A DNA stretch of 64,000 bases, from NCBI RefSeq assembly GCF_904848585.1, contig NZ_CAJHCR010000003.1, positions 1-64,000 of the forward strand. The letters run 5' to 3'. Of the stretch, positions 27,291-35,939 are shown in pieces. The position numbers were made by a program, and so were the translations under genes. Positions within the stretch are counted from its first letter, which is position 1; every line of letters starts with the position of its first letter. The notes beneath the pieces were generated by a model. That model ran no database searches, had not been told where the DNA came from, and saw only the letters and a program-made list of their open reading frames with translations. The DNA comes from Paraburkholderia kirstenboschensis. GTDB lineage: Bacteria; Pseudomonadota; Gammaproteobacteria; Burkholderiales; Burkholderiaceae.

Positions 27291-28850
27291 CTATAGTGCG
27301 CCGGCCACTTTCTGACCATTGGGGCTGCCGAGCCCCGTGCAGGCGTCCCAGCCCGCCGACGCCGCGAAGCTGCCGTTGTTGCCCTGCGTGATGTCGTTGC
27401 ATACGCCCGCCGCCTTATAAAGCTTCGGGTTCACGAAGCCCGCCGGCTTGCCTTTCGCCGCGTTGATGCGGGCAATCAGCGCGGCCCACAGCGGCGCGAC
27501 CGCGCTCGTGCCGCCGACCACCGTTTGTGTGCCCGCGACGAGCACGGTGTAGCCGGTAAGCGGCGAGGCGTCGCCCGCGACATCGGGCACTCCGCGCTTC
27601 GCGAGCGGCTTCTTGCTGCCTTTCGACAGCGCAACCGACAAGCCCTCTTGCCAGGCCGGCAACGAAAAGGCGCCACTCACGCCGCCGCCGCCCGCGCCGC
27701 CTTGCGGGCCGTCATTCCAGACCACCTCATGCGTGATGGACGTACCCGATGCGCTCAGACTCGTGCCGCCGCACGCGAGTACATACGGACTCGCCGCCGG
27801 GAAGTCGACATGATCTCCCGCGCCTGCGCCGTCGCTCGATCCGCTATCGCCCGACGCGGCGCAGACGGTCACGCCGAGTGCGGCCGCGGTTTGCAGCACG
27901 CTGTTGAACGCCTTCAGCGACTGGCTGGTCCAGATCGACTCGGGGCCGCCCCAGCTGATCGAAATCACCGACGGCTTGTTGACGGTATCGTGCACCGCAC
28001 GGCTTACGGCGTCGATGAAACCGGCGTCGCTGTTCGGCGCGAAGTACACCGCAATGGTCGCGCCGGGCACGATTGCGCCGACGATCTCGATGTCGAGGGT
28101 GACTTCGCCGTCGGGACCGTTAGGGTCGCCCGTCGGCTCATTGCGCGCCTGGTCGACGCTGACCGACTTCACTGTGGGCGACGGCACGCCGAGGCTTGCA
28201 AAGTACGACGAGAGGTCCGCGGGGTCATACCCGCCGCCCAGCTCGATGATGCCGACGCACTGGCCGCCGCCGTCGCCTTCGGGAAACTTGTAGAGAGACG
28301 CCAGTTCCAGCGGCGTGAACGAAGCCTGATGCGTCCGGGCCGACCGGAACGGCGGGCGGATGCGAAAGTGCGGCCGCGCCTGCGGGCGGTTGTCGAGCCC
28401 GAGCACCGCCTCGACGACGTCGTGCAGGTCGTCGGGCACGTTGACCGCGCCGGTACGGCCGCGAAATTCCCCGGCCGAATGGTGCTGATACTTTTCGAGC
28501 TTCACTTCGAACGCGTTCTGGAATTGCTCGACAGTCCCGGAAAGCAGCACGGATCGCGCGGCCGGATCGGCGCGCACCACGGTCAGGCCGTGCGCGGCCG
28601 CGAATGCCTTGACTTTGGCGATGTCGTCCGGGGACGCGCCATAGTCTTTTGCCAACGTGTCACGCGACAGCGGTTCCACGTTCGGGTCGCCTGCTTCTAT
28701 GCGGCTCATGAGCGCGTCGAACTGCGCCTGCCGCTGACGGCGCAGCATCACGAAAACCTCGATCTTTTCCGACGGATCGCAATCTCCGATGAGTTTCGAA
28801 CCTTGTTCTACCGTTCGCTCGCTTCCGGGCAGCGGGTGCTTGGTGGCCAT
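27291..28850 (-). CDS. S53-family (sedolisin/kumamolisin-like) serine peptidase precursor
   Basis: About 519 residues. The first 180 or so form the pro-domain (FVMLRRQRQAQFDALM, LAKDYGASPDDIAKVKAFAAAHGL, VRADPAARSVLLSG). The catalytic domain shows the Glu/Asp pair in GEVTLDIEIVGA, the oxyanion Asp region SISWGGPES and the Ser in VGGTSAVAPLWAA, with the C-terminal calcium-site DITQGNNG. Sedolisins are acid-active endopeptidases that process themselves. ATG at 28850 has AGGAGA upstream. No Sec signal is visible, so export is unexplained. It is first of the pair with the S10 gene. Confidence 0.92.
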   Translation of the reverse strand: MATKHPLPGSERTVEQGSKLIGDCDPSEKIEVFVMLRRQRQAQFDALMSRIEAGDPNVEPLSRDTLAKDYGASPDDIAKVKAFAAAHGLTVVRADPAARSVLLSGTVEQFQNAFEVKLEKYQHHSAGEFRGRTGAVNVPDDLHDVVEAVLGLDNRPQARPHFRIRPPFRSARTHQASFTPLELASLYKFPEGDGGGQCVGIIELGGGYDPADLSSYFASLGVPSPTVKSVSVDQARNEPTGDPNGPDGEVTLDIEIVGAIVPGATIAVYFAPNSDAGFIDAVSRAVHDTVNKPSVISISWGGPESIWTSQSLKAFNSVLQTAAALGVTVCAASGDSGSSDGAGAGDHVDFPAASPYVLACGGTSLSASGTSITHEVVWNDGPQGGAGGGGVSGAFSLPAWQEGLSVALSKGSKKPLAKRGVPDVAGDASPLTGYTVLVAGTQTVVGGTSAVAPLWAALIARINAAKGKPAGFVNPKLYKAAGVCNDITQGNNGSFAASAGWDACTGLGSPNGQKVAGAL

Positions 28851-29160
28851 GTCTCGACTCTCCTGTTGGCGTGACGGCGCCGGATGCAAAAGGGACACGC
28901 GCGGGGACGCCGTGTGCGCTCTTTGCCCGACGACAGGCGGCACGTTGCTGTTTCAAGGTGCTGCTTGCAGGACTTCGCAAACCTTCGGACCAATGCACTC
29001 GAACACAGTTCCGGCGCATGCGGCAGTCGGCCGAATGGCTAACGCAGCGCCGCGTCATGCGCGGTTCCCGTCGCTCCGCTATGATGCTGCAGCGGCGATC
29101 CCGCCGTTACATTGCCTCACGCGCCGTCCGCGCGGGCAATCGAAGAATCAGAGGAACCCC
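28851..29160. other. Divergent intergenic region, S53 peptidase / DUF1993 gene
   Basis: About 310 bp carrying the control regions of the leftward peptidase pair and the rightward DUF1993 gene. Several frames cross it without family-like sequence. No specific promoter or operator could be placed. Confidence 0.4.
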
Positions 29161-29670
29161 ATGTCAATTTCGATGTATCAAGCATCACTGCCCGTGCTGA
29201 TTCGCGGCCTCACCAATCTGCAAGCCATTCTCGGCAAGGCTCAGGCACACGCCACCGAAAAGCAGATCGAACCGTCGGTGTTCACCAACGCTCGCCTCGC
29301 GCCTGACATGTTGCCGCTCGTGCGCCAGGTGTATATCGCAAGCGACACCGCGAAGGGCTGTGCCGCGCGCCTCGCCAATGTCGAAGCGCCCAAATACGAC
29401 GACGTCGAACAGACTTTCGACGAACTGCATGCTCGCCTTCAAAAAACGATCGACTATCTGAAGGAATTTAGCCCGCAGCAGATCGACGGATCGGAAGAGC
29501 GCGCAATCACCCTGAAAATGCGCAGCGGACCGGTCGAGTTCACTGGCCAGTCGTATCTGCTGGGTTTCGTGCTGCCGAACTTCTTTTTTCACGTGACGAC
29601 GGCGTACGACATCCTGCGCCACAACGGCGTGGAACTCGGCAAGCTCGACTATCTGGGCGGGTTGAAGTAA
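29161..29670 (+). CDS. DUF1993 (DinB-like) family protein
   Basis: A 169-residue soluble helical protein matching the DUF1993 family, which shares the four-helix DinB/YfiT fold. Typical segments are MYQASLPVLIRGLTNL at the start, YIASDTAKGCAARLA in the middle, and GFVLPNFFFHVTTAYDILRHNGVELGKLDYLGG at the end, where the His in FFFHVTTAYDILRH positions are conserved. Members are often annotated as uncharacterised and no reaction is established. ATG at 29161 fits the family N-terminus. Confidence 0.88.
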   Translation: MSISMYQASLPVLIRGLTNLQAILGKAQAHATEKQIEPSVFTNARLAPDMLPLVRQVYIASDTAKGCAARLANVEAPKYDDVEQTFDELHARLQKTIDYLKEFSPQQIDGSEERAITLKMRSGPVEFTGQSYLLGFVLPNFFFHVTTAYDILRHNGVELGKLDYLGGLK

Positions 29671-29771
29671 GCGGTCGGAATAAGCGGATCCGCTGGCCGC
29701 GCGGGACATTGTGGTCGCATCCGAACCGCGCCGGAGTGCATCGGCACCCAGGCGCGCCCGGTCCACGCGCT

Positions 29772-30092
29772 TCACACGCGCGGCTGGAATGCGATGATCG
29801 CCATGCCGGCGAGCGTCACCGCGACGCCGGCTGCGTCCCACAACGTCGGCCGCACCTTGTCGACGCACCATAACCACGCGATCGCCACCGCCACATACAC
29901 GCCGCCGTACGCCGCATACACGCGGCCCGCGGCGGTGCCGTGCAGCGTGAGCAGCCAGGCGAAAAGCGCGAGGCTGAGCGCCCCCGGCACGAGCAGCCAG
30001 ACCGAGCCGCCCTCTTTCAGCCATCGCCACGGCAGATAGCAGCCGAGAATCTCGGCGACGGCGGTAATCGTATAGAGCAGCAAGGTTTTCAT
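29772..30092 (-). CDS. YnfA-family (UPF0060) small membrane protein
   Basis: A 106-residue protein with four transmembrane helices and the family motifs [29 protein letters not shown] and [14 protein letters not shown]. YnfA proteins resemble SMR transporters in size and layout, and some members confer multidrug efflux; the substrate here is unknown. Start at 30092 gives the normal family length. It converges with the DUF1993 gene. Confidence 0.93.
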   Translation of the reverse strand: MKTLLLYTITAVAEILGCYLPWRWLKEGGSVWLLVPGALSLALFAWLLTLHGTAAGRVYAAYGGVYVAVAIAWLWCVDKVRPTLWDAAGVAVTLAGMAIIAFQPRV

Positions 30093-30295
30093 CGAAGGCG
30101 AGGCATGGCGCTGGTGTTCGTTGGTGTTAGTTTTACCGCCGGCCGCGCACGGCCGTTGATGGGCGCTGTACGGGCCTGGAATGAGCCCTGTATCGGCGCT
30201 CTATCGGCTTTATTAACACAATCACTTGGCGCACAGGCATGCGGCGTGCGAAAGTCGCCTCACCTCCTCTGCCCTTCACGACCTGTTTACCGGCC

Positions 30296-30469
30296 ATGAG
30301 CACAGCATCGCCCTGCATCGACATCTGCAAATTCGACAGTGAAACCGGCTTTTGCATTGGCTGCTTACGCACCCGCGACGAATGCAAGACCTGGAAGAAG
30401 ATGAAAGACAAGCACCGCAGAAAAATTATCGACGACCGTTCGCGCCGCGAACGCAAGCTGAACCGGTAG
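30296..30469 (+). CDS. DUF1289-family cysteine-rich small protein
   Basis: A 57-residue protein with the DUF1289 pattern: SPCIDICKFDSETGFCIGCLRTRDEC then a TW residue pair. Its five cysteines are spaced as for metal binding. The basic C-terminus (KDKHRRKIIDDRSRRERK) could contact nucleic acid. ATG at 30296 gives the family length; an upstream in-frame start at 30239 adds unrelated residues. It converges with the LysE-type exporter, 17 bp away. Function unknown. Confidence 0.85.
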   Translation: MSTASPCIDICKFDSETGFCIGCLRTRDECKTWKKMKDKHRRKIIDDRSRRERKLNR

Positions 30470-30486
30470 CGCCCGGCGAATCGGCG

Positions 30487-31152
30487 TCAATCGAGAGAAA
30501 GCCTCAGCGCGAATCCGATCAGCGCCGCGGAGAAAGTCCAGCGCTGCAACGTTTGAGCAAGCGGGTGCGCGCGCATCCATCCCGCGATCCGCGCGGCGCC
30601 GACCGCATAAGTGAGGTCGAAGCAAAGGCCGACCGCGAGCAGCACTGAACCCAGCTCGACCATCTGCAACGCAACCGGCCCCGCCTCGGGACGCACGAAT
30701 TGCGGCAACAACACCGAACAGAACAGCAGCGCTTTCGGATTCAGCAGGTTGGTCAGCAAACCCTTGACGAACGCGGCCCTCAACTGGCGCATGCCCGCTG
30801 TCGCCGTTGCGTCCGGCGAGCCGTTAGCCTTGTCATGCGGCGCACCGCCTTCCGGCAACGCGAACATGGGCGAGCGGAAAATCTGAATGCCGATCCACGC
30901 GAGATAAACCGCGCCGCCATAACGCACGACGTCGTACAGCCACGGCGCGTTGCGCAACAGCGCGGCGGCGCCGCAAGCGGAGAGCGTCACGTGGGTCGCA
31001 CGCGCCAAACCGAGCCCGCAGGCCGCCGCGAAGCCGCTCTTCACACCGCGCCCAATACTGGTTTGCAGGATCAGCGCCATGTCGGGCCCGGGTACGGCAT
31101 AGACGACCAGCAGCGCGGCAATATAGACAGCAAGCAAGTGTGCGGAAATCAT
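30487..31152 (-). CDS. LysE/RhtB-family amino acid exporter
   Basis: A 221-residue inner-membrane protein with about six spans. It carries the family signature YAVPGPDMALILQTSIGRGVKSGF near residues 18-40, and FVKGLLTNLLNPKALLFCSVLLPQF in the middle. The family exports amino acids or homoserine-type compounds. It is divergent from an Lrp/AsnC regulator with a 155-bp shared region, the classic pairing in which the regulator senses the exported amino acid. Confidence 0.92.
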   Translation of the reverse strand: MISAHLLAVYIAALLVVYAVPGPDMALILQTSIGRGVKSGFAAACGLGLARATHVTLSACGAAALLRNAPWLYDVVRYGGAVYLAWIGIQIFRSPMFALPEGGAPHDKANGSPDATATAGMRQLRAAFVKGLLTNLLNPKALLFCSVLLPQFVRPEAGPVALQMVELGSVLLAVGLCFDLTYAVGAARIAGWMRAHPLAQTLQRWTFSAALIGFALRLSLD

Positions 31153-31307
31153 TGGAGCCTCTTCGATTCGAGGCTCTATCTTGCTATTGCCGACGGAGGT
31201 TTTGCTGGCGAATTTCCGGGGTTCGGGCTGAAAGTTTGGAGGAATACGCTAACATCACGTTGTTTTCGCCAGCTTCCCACCAAAACCAGAAAAGCGTCCG
31301 CAAACCC

Positions 31308-31775
31308 ATGTCAACCGACCTCGATAAGACCGATCGCGCGATCCTCGCCGCGCTGCAGAAAGACGGCCGCATGTCGAACGCGAAGCTGGCCGAACTGGTC
31401 GGCCTGAGTGAAACACCGTGCGCGCGGCGCCTCAAGCGCCTGGAGAACGACGGCTACATCGGCCAGTACCGCGCAGTGCTCGCGCGTTCGGCGCTCGGCT
31501 TCGGCGTGGTCGCATTCATTCTCGTGCGCTTCGCCGTGCACGACAAGGATCTGGCCAACCGCTTCGAGCGCGAGGTGCAGGCAATACCGCGGGTGATAGC
31601 GTGTCACAACGTGTCGGGCAGCGCGGACTATATCCTGCAAGTGGTGGCGCGCGATCTGGACGACTACGGCAGCTTCATGCGCGACCAGATGCGCAGTCTG
31701 CCGGGCGTGACGTCGGTCGAATCGGCATTGTCGTTGCGCGAAGTAAAGGCCGACGGCGGCTTGCCGCTATCGTGA
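31308..31775 (+). CDS. Lrp/AsnC-family transcriptional regulator
   Basis: A 155-residue regulator. The N-terminal helix-turn-helix is LDKTDRAILAALQKDGRMSNAKLAELVGLSETPCARRLKRLENDGYI. The C-terminal RAM ligand-binding domain follows (FEREVQAIPRVIACHNVSGSADYILQVVA, LPGVTSVESALSLREVK). ATG at 31308 is chosen, since the in-frame sequence upstream to 31140 is not family-like. Divergent from the LysE-type exporter, which it probably controls in response to an amino acid. Confidence 0.92.
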   Translation: MSTDLDKTDRAILAALQKDGRMSNAKLAELVGLSETPCARRLKRLENDGYIGQYRAVLARSALGFGVVAFILVRFAVHDKDLANRFEREVQAIPRVIACHNVSGSADYILQVVARDLDDYGSFMRDQMRSLPGVTSVESALSLREVKADGGLPLS

Positions 31776-31842
31776 GCCCGAACGTGGCATAGTCACGCCA
31801 TTTCACGCGGCGCGCGCCGCACCCACGAACACGGAGTACCGA

Positions 31843-32094
31843 ATGGACAACCCCGGCAACCTCGATCACGACAAAGCCCGCGCCGAAGAAAGCGCTGCAA
31901 TGGAGCGCGTATTAACCGCGACGCAACGCGTGAAGACAGCGTTTGCATCGTTGCAATCGCAATTTCCGCCAGCCGGCACCGGAAATCCCTCGCAATTCGC
32001 GCTGCAAACTTTCGACGCCGCGTTGCAGGAACTGGAAGACGCGCAGGCCGCGTTTGACGAACTACTGGGCGATCTCCTCGACGGCAATCGCTGA
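31843..32094 (+). CDS. Small helical protein of unknown function
   Basis: An 83-residue acidic protein, predicted mostly helical, with a heptad-like C-terminal half (FALQTFDAALQELEDAQAAFDELLGDLLDG). No signal, no cysteine, no recognised domain. It lies 67 bp after the Lrp-type regulator and before a degenerate repeat tract. The frame is short but uses the codon bias of its neighbours. Confidence 0.65.
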   Translation: MDNPGNLDHDKARAEESAAMERVLTATQRVKTAFASLQSQFPPAGTGNPSQFALQTFDAALQELEDAQAAFDELLGDLLDGNR

Positions 32095-32112
32095 TGCGCT
32101 GGGAATGCCCGT

Positions 32113-32256
32113 GCAATAGCCGGGGAATAGCCGGGTAATAGCTCGCGAATGGCCTGTGCATAGCTGCGCAATAGCCTGTGCATAGCTGGTGAAAGGCCGG
32201 AATGGAGCCGGGCGATAGCTGTTCAGTAGCCGGGAAATGGCCGCTGAATAGCCGGA
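32113..32256. repeat. Degenerate 9-14 bp tandem repeat (AATAGCCGGG type)
   Basis: About a dozen imperfect units resembling AATAGCCGGG follow one another, the best being at 32115-32137. Variants include GAATGGCCTGTGC, CATAGCTG and AGTAGCCGGG. Period is about 11-12 bp with slips. The tract fills the space between the small helical protein and the OsmC gene and carries no supportable gene. Confidence 0.75.
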
Positions 32257-32311
32257 AAACCTCCGCTACCTGCCGGTTGCTTGCAACCAGCGGTGCTCGG
32301 CGACGGACCGC

Positions 32312-32788
32312 TCAGCCCGTGTTCGTCTCGATCACGGGCTCGCATAAAATCGGAAAGTTCACCGAGTTCGCGATGTAGCACTTCTCGTGGGCGACGTGAT
32401 GCAGGCGCCGCGCGAGTTCCACGTCGCCGCCCGGCTGAATGACGACGCGCGGGCGCAAAACGATCTGCGAGAAGCGCCCTTGCTGCGGACTGTCGAGCAT
32501 GGTTCCTTCCGCGTGATCGCGGTACTCCACCACGGCAATGCCCGCGTCCGCGCAGAGGTGCAAATACCACAGCTTGTGACACGCCGAAGCCGATGCGACC
32601 AGCAAGTCCTCCGGATTCCAGCGCTTTGCGTCGCCGAGAAACGCGGCGTCGGACGAGCCTGGAATGTCGGGCTTGCTTCCCGCGGCGATCACATGATCGC
32701 GGCTGTAGTCGCGATATCCGGAGGTGCCGGTGCCGAGGTTGCCCGTCCACTGCACGGAGACTTCGTATTTGTGCTCACCGTATGCCAT
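32312..32788 (-). CDS. OsmC-family peroxide-detoxifying protein
   Basis: A 158-residue protein of the OsmC/Ohr superfamily. The two redox cysteines are in SACHKLWYLHLCAD (the C in SACH is at the usual site) and HEKCYIANS; a conserved Glu lies in PEDLLVASASAC. The start MAYGEHKYEVSVQWTGN matches the OsmC-like subgroup often annotated as OsmC rather than Ohr. It probably reduces organic hydroperoxides with lipoyl or thiol reductants. Confidence 0.9.
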   Translation of the reverse strand: MAYGEHKYEVSVQWTGNLGTGTSGYRDYSRDHVIAAGSKPDIPGSSDAAFLGDAKRWNPEDLLVASASACHKLWYLHLCADAGIAVVEYRDHAEGTMLDSPQQGRFSQIVLRPRVVIQPGGDVELARRLHHVAHEKCYIANSVNFPILCEPVIETNTG

Positions 32789-32875
32789 GCGCGCTTCCTG
32801 TAATCGAATGAACCGGTTGGAGGGACGTCCATTCTAAGCCGCCCGCGCCAGTTGATCCGCCCCTCGCGGCTCGAT

Positions 32876-33241
32876 CTATCGCGGCGCCGTGGGCCGGCCG
32901 CTCAGGTTCGGTACTCTGGGATCAGGGTTCTGGTTCAGGCTCGTGCCGTTCGCCCGCATATTGTTTGGCACGCGGCCAGCGCCGGAACCCATCACGCCGG
33001 CTCCGCCGGTTCCAGCAGCACCGCCCGGCGTCGCAAGACCAGGCGTCGGGGCAAGAGTCGAGCCCACTGTTCCGGCACCCGCTGTTCCACCGCCATTGAC
33101 GTTTCCGGTGGGCGGCGTAGCGCTCAAGCCGCCATCGCCCGCGCGCGTGCTGCCCGACTGCGCGCAAGCCATTCCACTAAAGCCGGCGAAGCATGCCGCG
33201 ATCAGCACCGTCCGCCCCACACCGCCAGTTGCGATTTTCAT
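32876..33241 (-). CDS. Exported Gly/Pro/Thr-rich low-complexity protein
   Basis: A 121-residue protein with a good Sec signal (GRTVLIAACFAGFSGMACA, cleavage before QSGS). The mature part is glycine-, threonine- and proline-rich low-complexity sequence with no domain, ending DPRVPNLSGRPTAPR. Such short secreted proteins are frequent and poorly conserved in Burkholderiaceae. No partner is evident. Confidence 0.6.
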   Translation of the reverse strand: MKIATGGVGRTVLIAACFAGFSGMACAQSGSTRAGDGGLSATPPTGNVNGGGTAGAGTVGSTLAPTPGLATPGGAAGTGGAGVMGSGAGRVPNNMRANGTSLNQNPDPRVPNLSGRPTAPR

Positions 33242-33443
33242 TGCTGCACTCCGTTAGGTAACGCGCCCATCAACCAGTATGACGAGCCGTTGCCCGCTTC
33301 GTTCACGGTCGTCACAGGTTCTAGCGGGAGTGGTTACCAAGGTGCTCGCGCGACCGGCGCCCGGGAAAAGGACAGGTTGGGGAATAGAAACGCTCCGTGC
33401 GCGTTATGATCGATCGTTACGCCATAACGGCTGATTGCGCACA

Positions 33444-35447
33444 ATGGAGCAAGCCTACCTCCACCTCTTGCATCTGCTTGCCGGCCATCCGGAATGGATG
33501 CTCACGGTTGTATTTTTCGCGGCCTTTCTCGAGTCGGTCGCGGTCATCGGTACATTCGTTCCCGGCAGCACCGCGATGTTTCTAGCGGGCGCACTGACCG
33601 GTACCGGCTCGCTGAGCCTTAGCTGGGTCCTCGCCTGGGCAATCGCCGGTGCAATCGCCGGCGACGGCCTCAGCTTCTGGCTCGGCAGCCGCTACAAGAA
33701 CCGGATCGTCAAACTCTGGCCGTTCTCCCGACATCCCGAAGTACTCGAAGCGGGTTACCGCTTCTTCGGCAAGCACGGCGCGAAGAGCGTGGTGCTCGCG
33801 CGCTTCGTCGGACCGTTGCGCGCGATCGTGCCGGTCGTCGCCGGAATGCTCGGCATGTCGCCCGTGCGCTTCTACGCGATGAACGTGCTCTCGGCGCTGC
33901 TGTGGGCACCGGCGCACATCCTGCCGGGCGTCGTGTTCGGCGCTTCGGTGCTGCTCGCCGGGGCCGTCTCGTTCCGGCTCGTGGTGATCCTCGCGCTGCT
34001 CGTGGGCAGCGTCTGGCTCAGCTATCGCGCCGCGGCTTTCCTGCTCTCGCACGCCAACGCATGGTCGAACGCAGCCGGCCGGCATCTTGGCAGCTGGGCT
34101 TGCCGTCACCCCGGACCGCTTGGCCGCGTCGCGCGAAAAATGCTCGACCCGCAAGCGCCGGATGCCACCAGCGTCCTGCTCGCGTCGCTGGTCGTGCTGG
34201 TGTGCGCCGCACTGTTCTTCGGGGTGCTTCACGAGGTGATCGCCGGCGATCCGCTCACGCATGTCGACGAGTCCGTGTATCGCTTCATGCAATCGGTGCG
34301 CACGCCGTGGGGCGACGCGGTGCTCGCCGGTCTCGCGACGCTCGGCACCAGCGCGACGCTCGCCGCGCTGATCGTCGCCGTCACGCTGTGGATGCTGTTG
34401 GAGCGTCGCTGGCGCACCGTCGGCTACTGGCTTGCGGCCGTCGTCTTTTCGCAGATGCTGATCTTCGCCTTGCAGTTCGCGATGCAGCGCGCCGCACCCA
34501 ACGGTCTCATGACGAATACCTACGCGTTTCCGAGCAACCACGTAGCGGCCACGGTCATTGTCTATGGGTTTCTGGCGTTCCTGCTCGCGCGACGGGTCGG
34601 TATGCTCGAAGGATTGCTGGTGGTCACCGCGAGCACGCTTGTCGTGATCGTGGTCGCCCTTGCGGGCGTGTACTTCGGCCGCTACTGGATGTCGGATGCG
34701 ATTGGCGGCGCCGCGCTCTCCTACGTGTGGGTGGCGATTGTCTCGCTCACTGCGATGTTGCGTCATCCGCAGCCGCCGCCGACGCGCCGCTGGATGCCGG
34801 CAGTCGTCCTCGTGGTGCTGCTCGCGAGCATTGGCCTGCAGTCGGGTCTCGGCATGATGGCGCCGCCCGGCACGCCAGCGCCCCTGCCGCTCGCGCGCGT
34901 GACGCAGCAACAGTGGACGCTTTCCGTGTGGAAGCACCTGCCGTGCTATCGCTCGGATATGGGCGGCGACCGCAAGGAGCCGCTCACGCTGCAATGGGTA
35001 TCGGACAGCGATGCGATCCGCCGGCAACTGCGCGGCGAGGGATGGCTCGAAGGCACCTACGTGTCCGTCCATAGCCTGCTCTCGCTGGCCTCGCCGGATG
35101 TGCCCGCCACCGCTCTGCCCGTACTGCCGAAGCTGAACAACGGAGTGCCGTCGTCGCTCGTTTTCATGCGTCCGGGCGACACTCGCGATGAGCGCGACGT
35201 GCTGCGCTTCTGGCCGAGCGGTTATGCGGTCGGCGACGGCGCGGCTGCGGTGCCGCTGTGGGTCGGCGCCATTGCACATGAACGGCTGTCGCATTCATCG
35301 TGGCCGCTCAACATTCTGCGCGTCGACAAACAGGTGTCGCCGCTCGACACTGGCGTGAAGTTCGTCGAGGGCCTCGGCGCCGGGGTTGTCGCGACGGTGA
35401 GCTGTCATGGCGTGCCGGTATCGCTGCTTGCCTCCATGGCAGAGTGA
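33444..35447 (+). CDS. DedA-PAP2-LssY fusion membrane protein
   Basis: A 667-residue fusion. Residues about 1-200 are DedA (FLESVAVIGTFVPGSTAMFLAGAL, DGLSFWLGSRY, FFGKHGAKSVVLARFVGPLRAIVPVVAGM), a family of polyprenyl-phosphate or lipid transporters. Residues about 230-445 have PAP2 topology, and about 470-667 match the LssY C-terminal domain. The PAP2 motifs are altered: PSNH instead of PSGH, and GVYFGRYWMSD where active enzymes have SRxYLGxHWLSD, so the nucleophilic His is Tyr. The phosphatase unit may be inactive. ATG at 33444 is preferred over TTG at 33435. Confidence 0.87.
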   Translation: MEQAYLHLLHLLAGHPEWMLTVVFFAAFLESVAVIGTFVPGSTAMFLAGALTGTGSLSLSWVLAWAIAGAIAGDGLSFWLGSRYKNRIVKLWPFSRHPEVLEAGYRFFGKHGAKSVVLARFVGPLRAIVPVVAGMLGMSPVRFYAMNVLSALLWAPAHILPGVVFGASVLLAGAVSFRLVVILALLVGSVWLSYRAAAFLLSHANAWSNAAGRHLGSWACRHPGPLGRVARKMLDPQAPDATSVLLASLVVLVCAALFFGVLHEVIAGDPLTHVDESVYRFMQSVRTPWGDAVLAGLATLGTSATLAALIVAVTLWMLLERRWRTVGYWLAAVVFSQMLIFALQFAMQRAAPNGLMTNTYAFPSNHVAATVIVYGFLAFLLARRVGMLEGLLVVTASTLVVIVVALAGVYFGRYWMSDAIGGAALSYVWVAIVSLTAMLRHPQPPPTRRWMPAVVLVVLLASIGLQSGLGMMAPPGTPAPLPLARVTQQQWTLSVWKHLPCYRSDMGGDRKEPLTLQWVSDSDAIRRQLRGEGWLEGTYVSVHSLLSLASPDVPATALPVLPKLNNGVPSSLVFMRPGDTRDERDVLRFWPSGYAVGDGAAAVPLWVGAIAHERLSHSSWPLNILRVDKQVSPLDTGVKFVEGLGAGVVATVSCHGVPVSLLASMAE

Positions 35448-35939
35448 CCCACGCCATTCGAACGACGCGTTGACCAAGCGCTGTACCGCATCGCCTCATC
35501 CATTTATCAGCCTCGGCGCATGCCGGCGGCGGCTGCTTCATGCATGGAAGATAGAAAAGCTCATCACGAAACGCAAGGAGACAATTAGACATGCCAGGAT
35601 TTTCACGACCATCGGTTTCATGTCTTTAAAGCGATAGAAAAAGCATTCTCTTAGGTCATCATTTCGCCAACTTCAACCTGAATTTATTTGCCTCGATCAT
35701 TGCACTTCCATATAAAAGCGGGTTAATAATCTCTCCATCGGCGCACTGCGGGATTCCCAGCACGCATGCATGAAATGCCGTCGCGCGTATATCGCCTGCA
35801 AAAGCGCGGTCGTTCGGAGTCCGATATGCGCTGTGCCGTGAACAAGTCGTTCAGGACATCTGCGAGCACACGGTCCGCAGCCCTGCTCGCACTTTCGCCG
35901 TAACGAGTTGATGCAGCTTCGAAATACGGAGAGTCCATC
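35448..35939. other. Intergenic region with an AT-rich segment
   Basis: About 490 bp upstream of the DUF3300 gene. The part from about 35560 to 35740 is clearly richer in A+T than the rest of the window. It holds AAGGAG (about 35574) followed 12 nt later by a 12-codon frame (35591-35629). Probably the promoter region for DUF3300/DUF2950; no exact promoter is assigned. Confidence 0.45.

Noticed and set aside
29683..29694. 12-bp palindrome AGCGGATCCGCT after the DUF1993 gene
   Set aside because: Short palindromes with a BamHI-like core arise often by chance in GC-rich DNA and nothing else marks it.
32113..32256. The degenerate repeat tract as a CRISPR or as a coding repeat
   Set aside because: The units are too short and irregular, with no spacers, and the frames across it have no start and family-like sequence.
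33582..35294. A 570-codon minus-strand frame opposite the DedA fusion
   Set aside because: Composition is Arg, His and Asp rich with no family motif; it is the antisense shadow of a well-supported membrane protein.
35591..35629. The 12-codon frame as an annotated gene
   Set aside because: Too short to support without conservation data; kept only as an observation.
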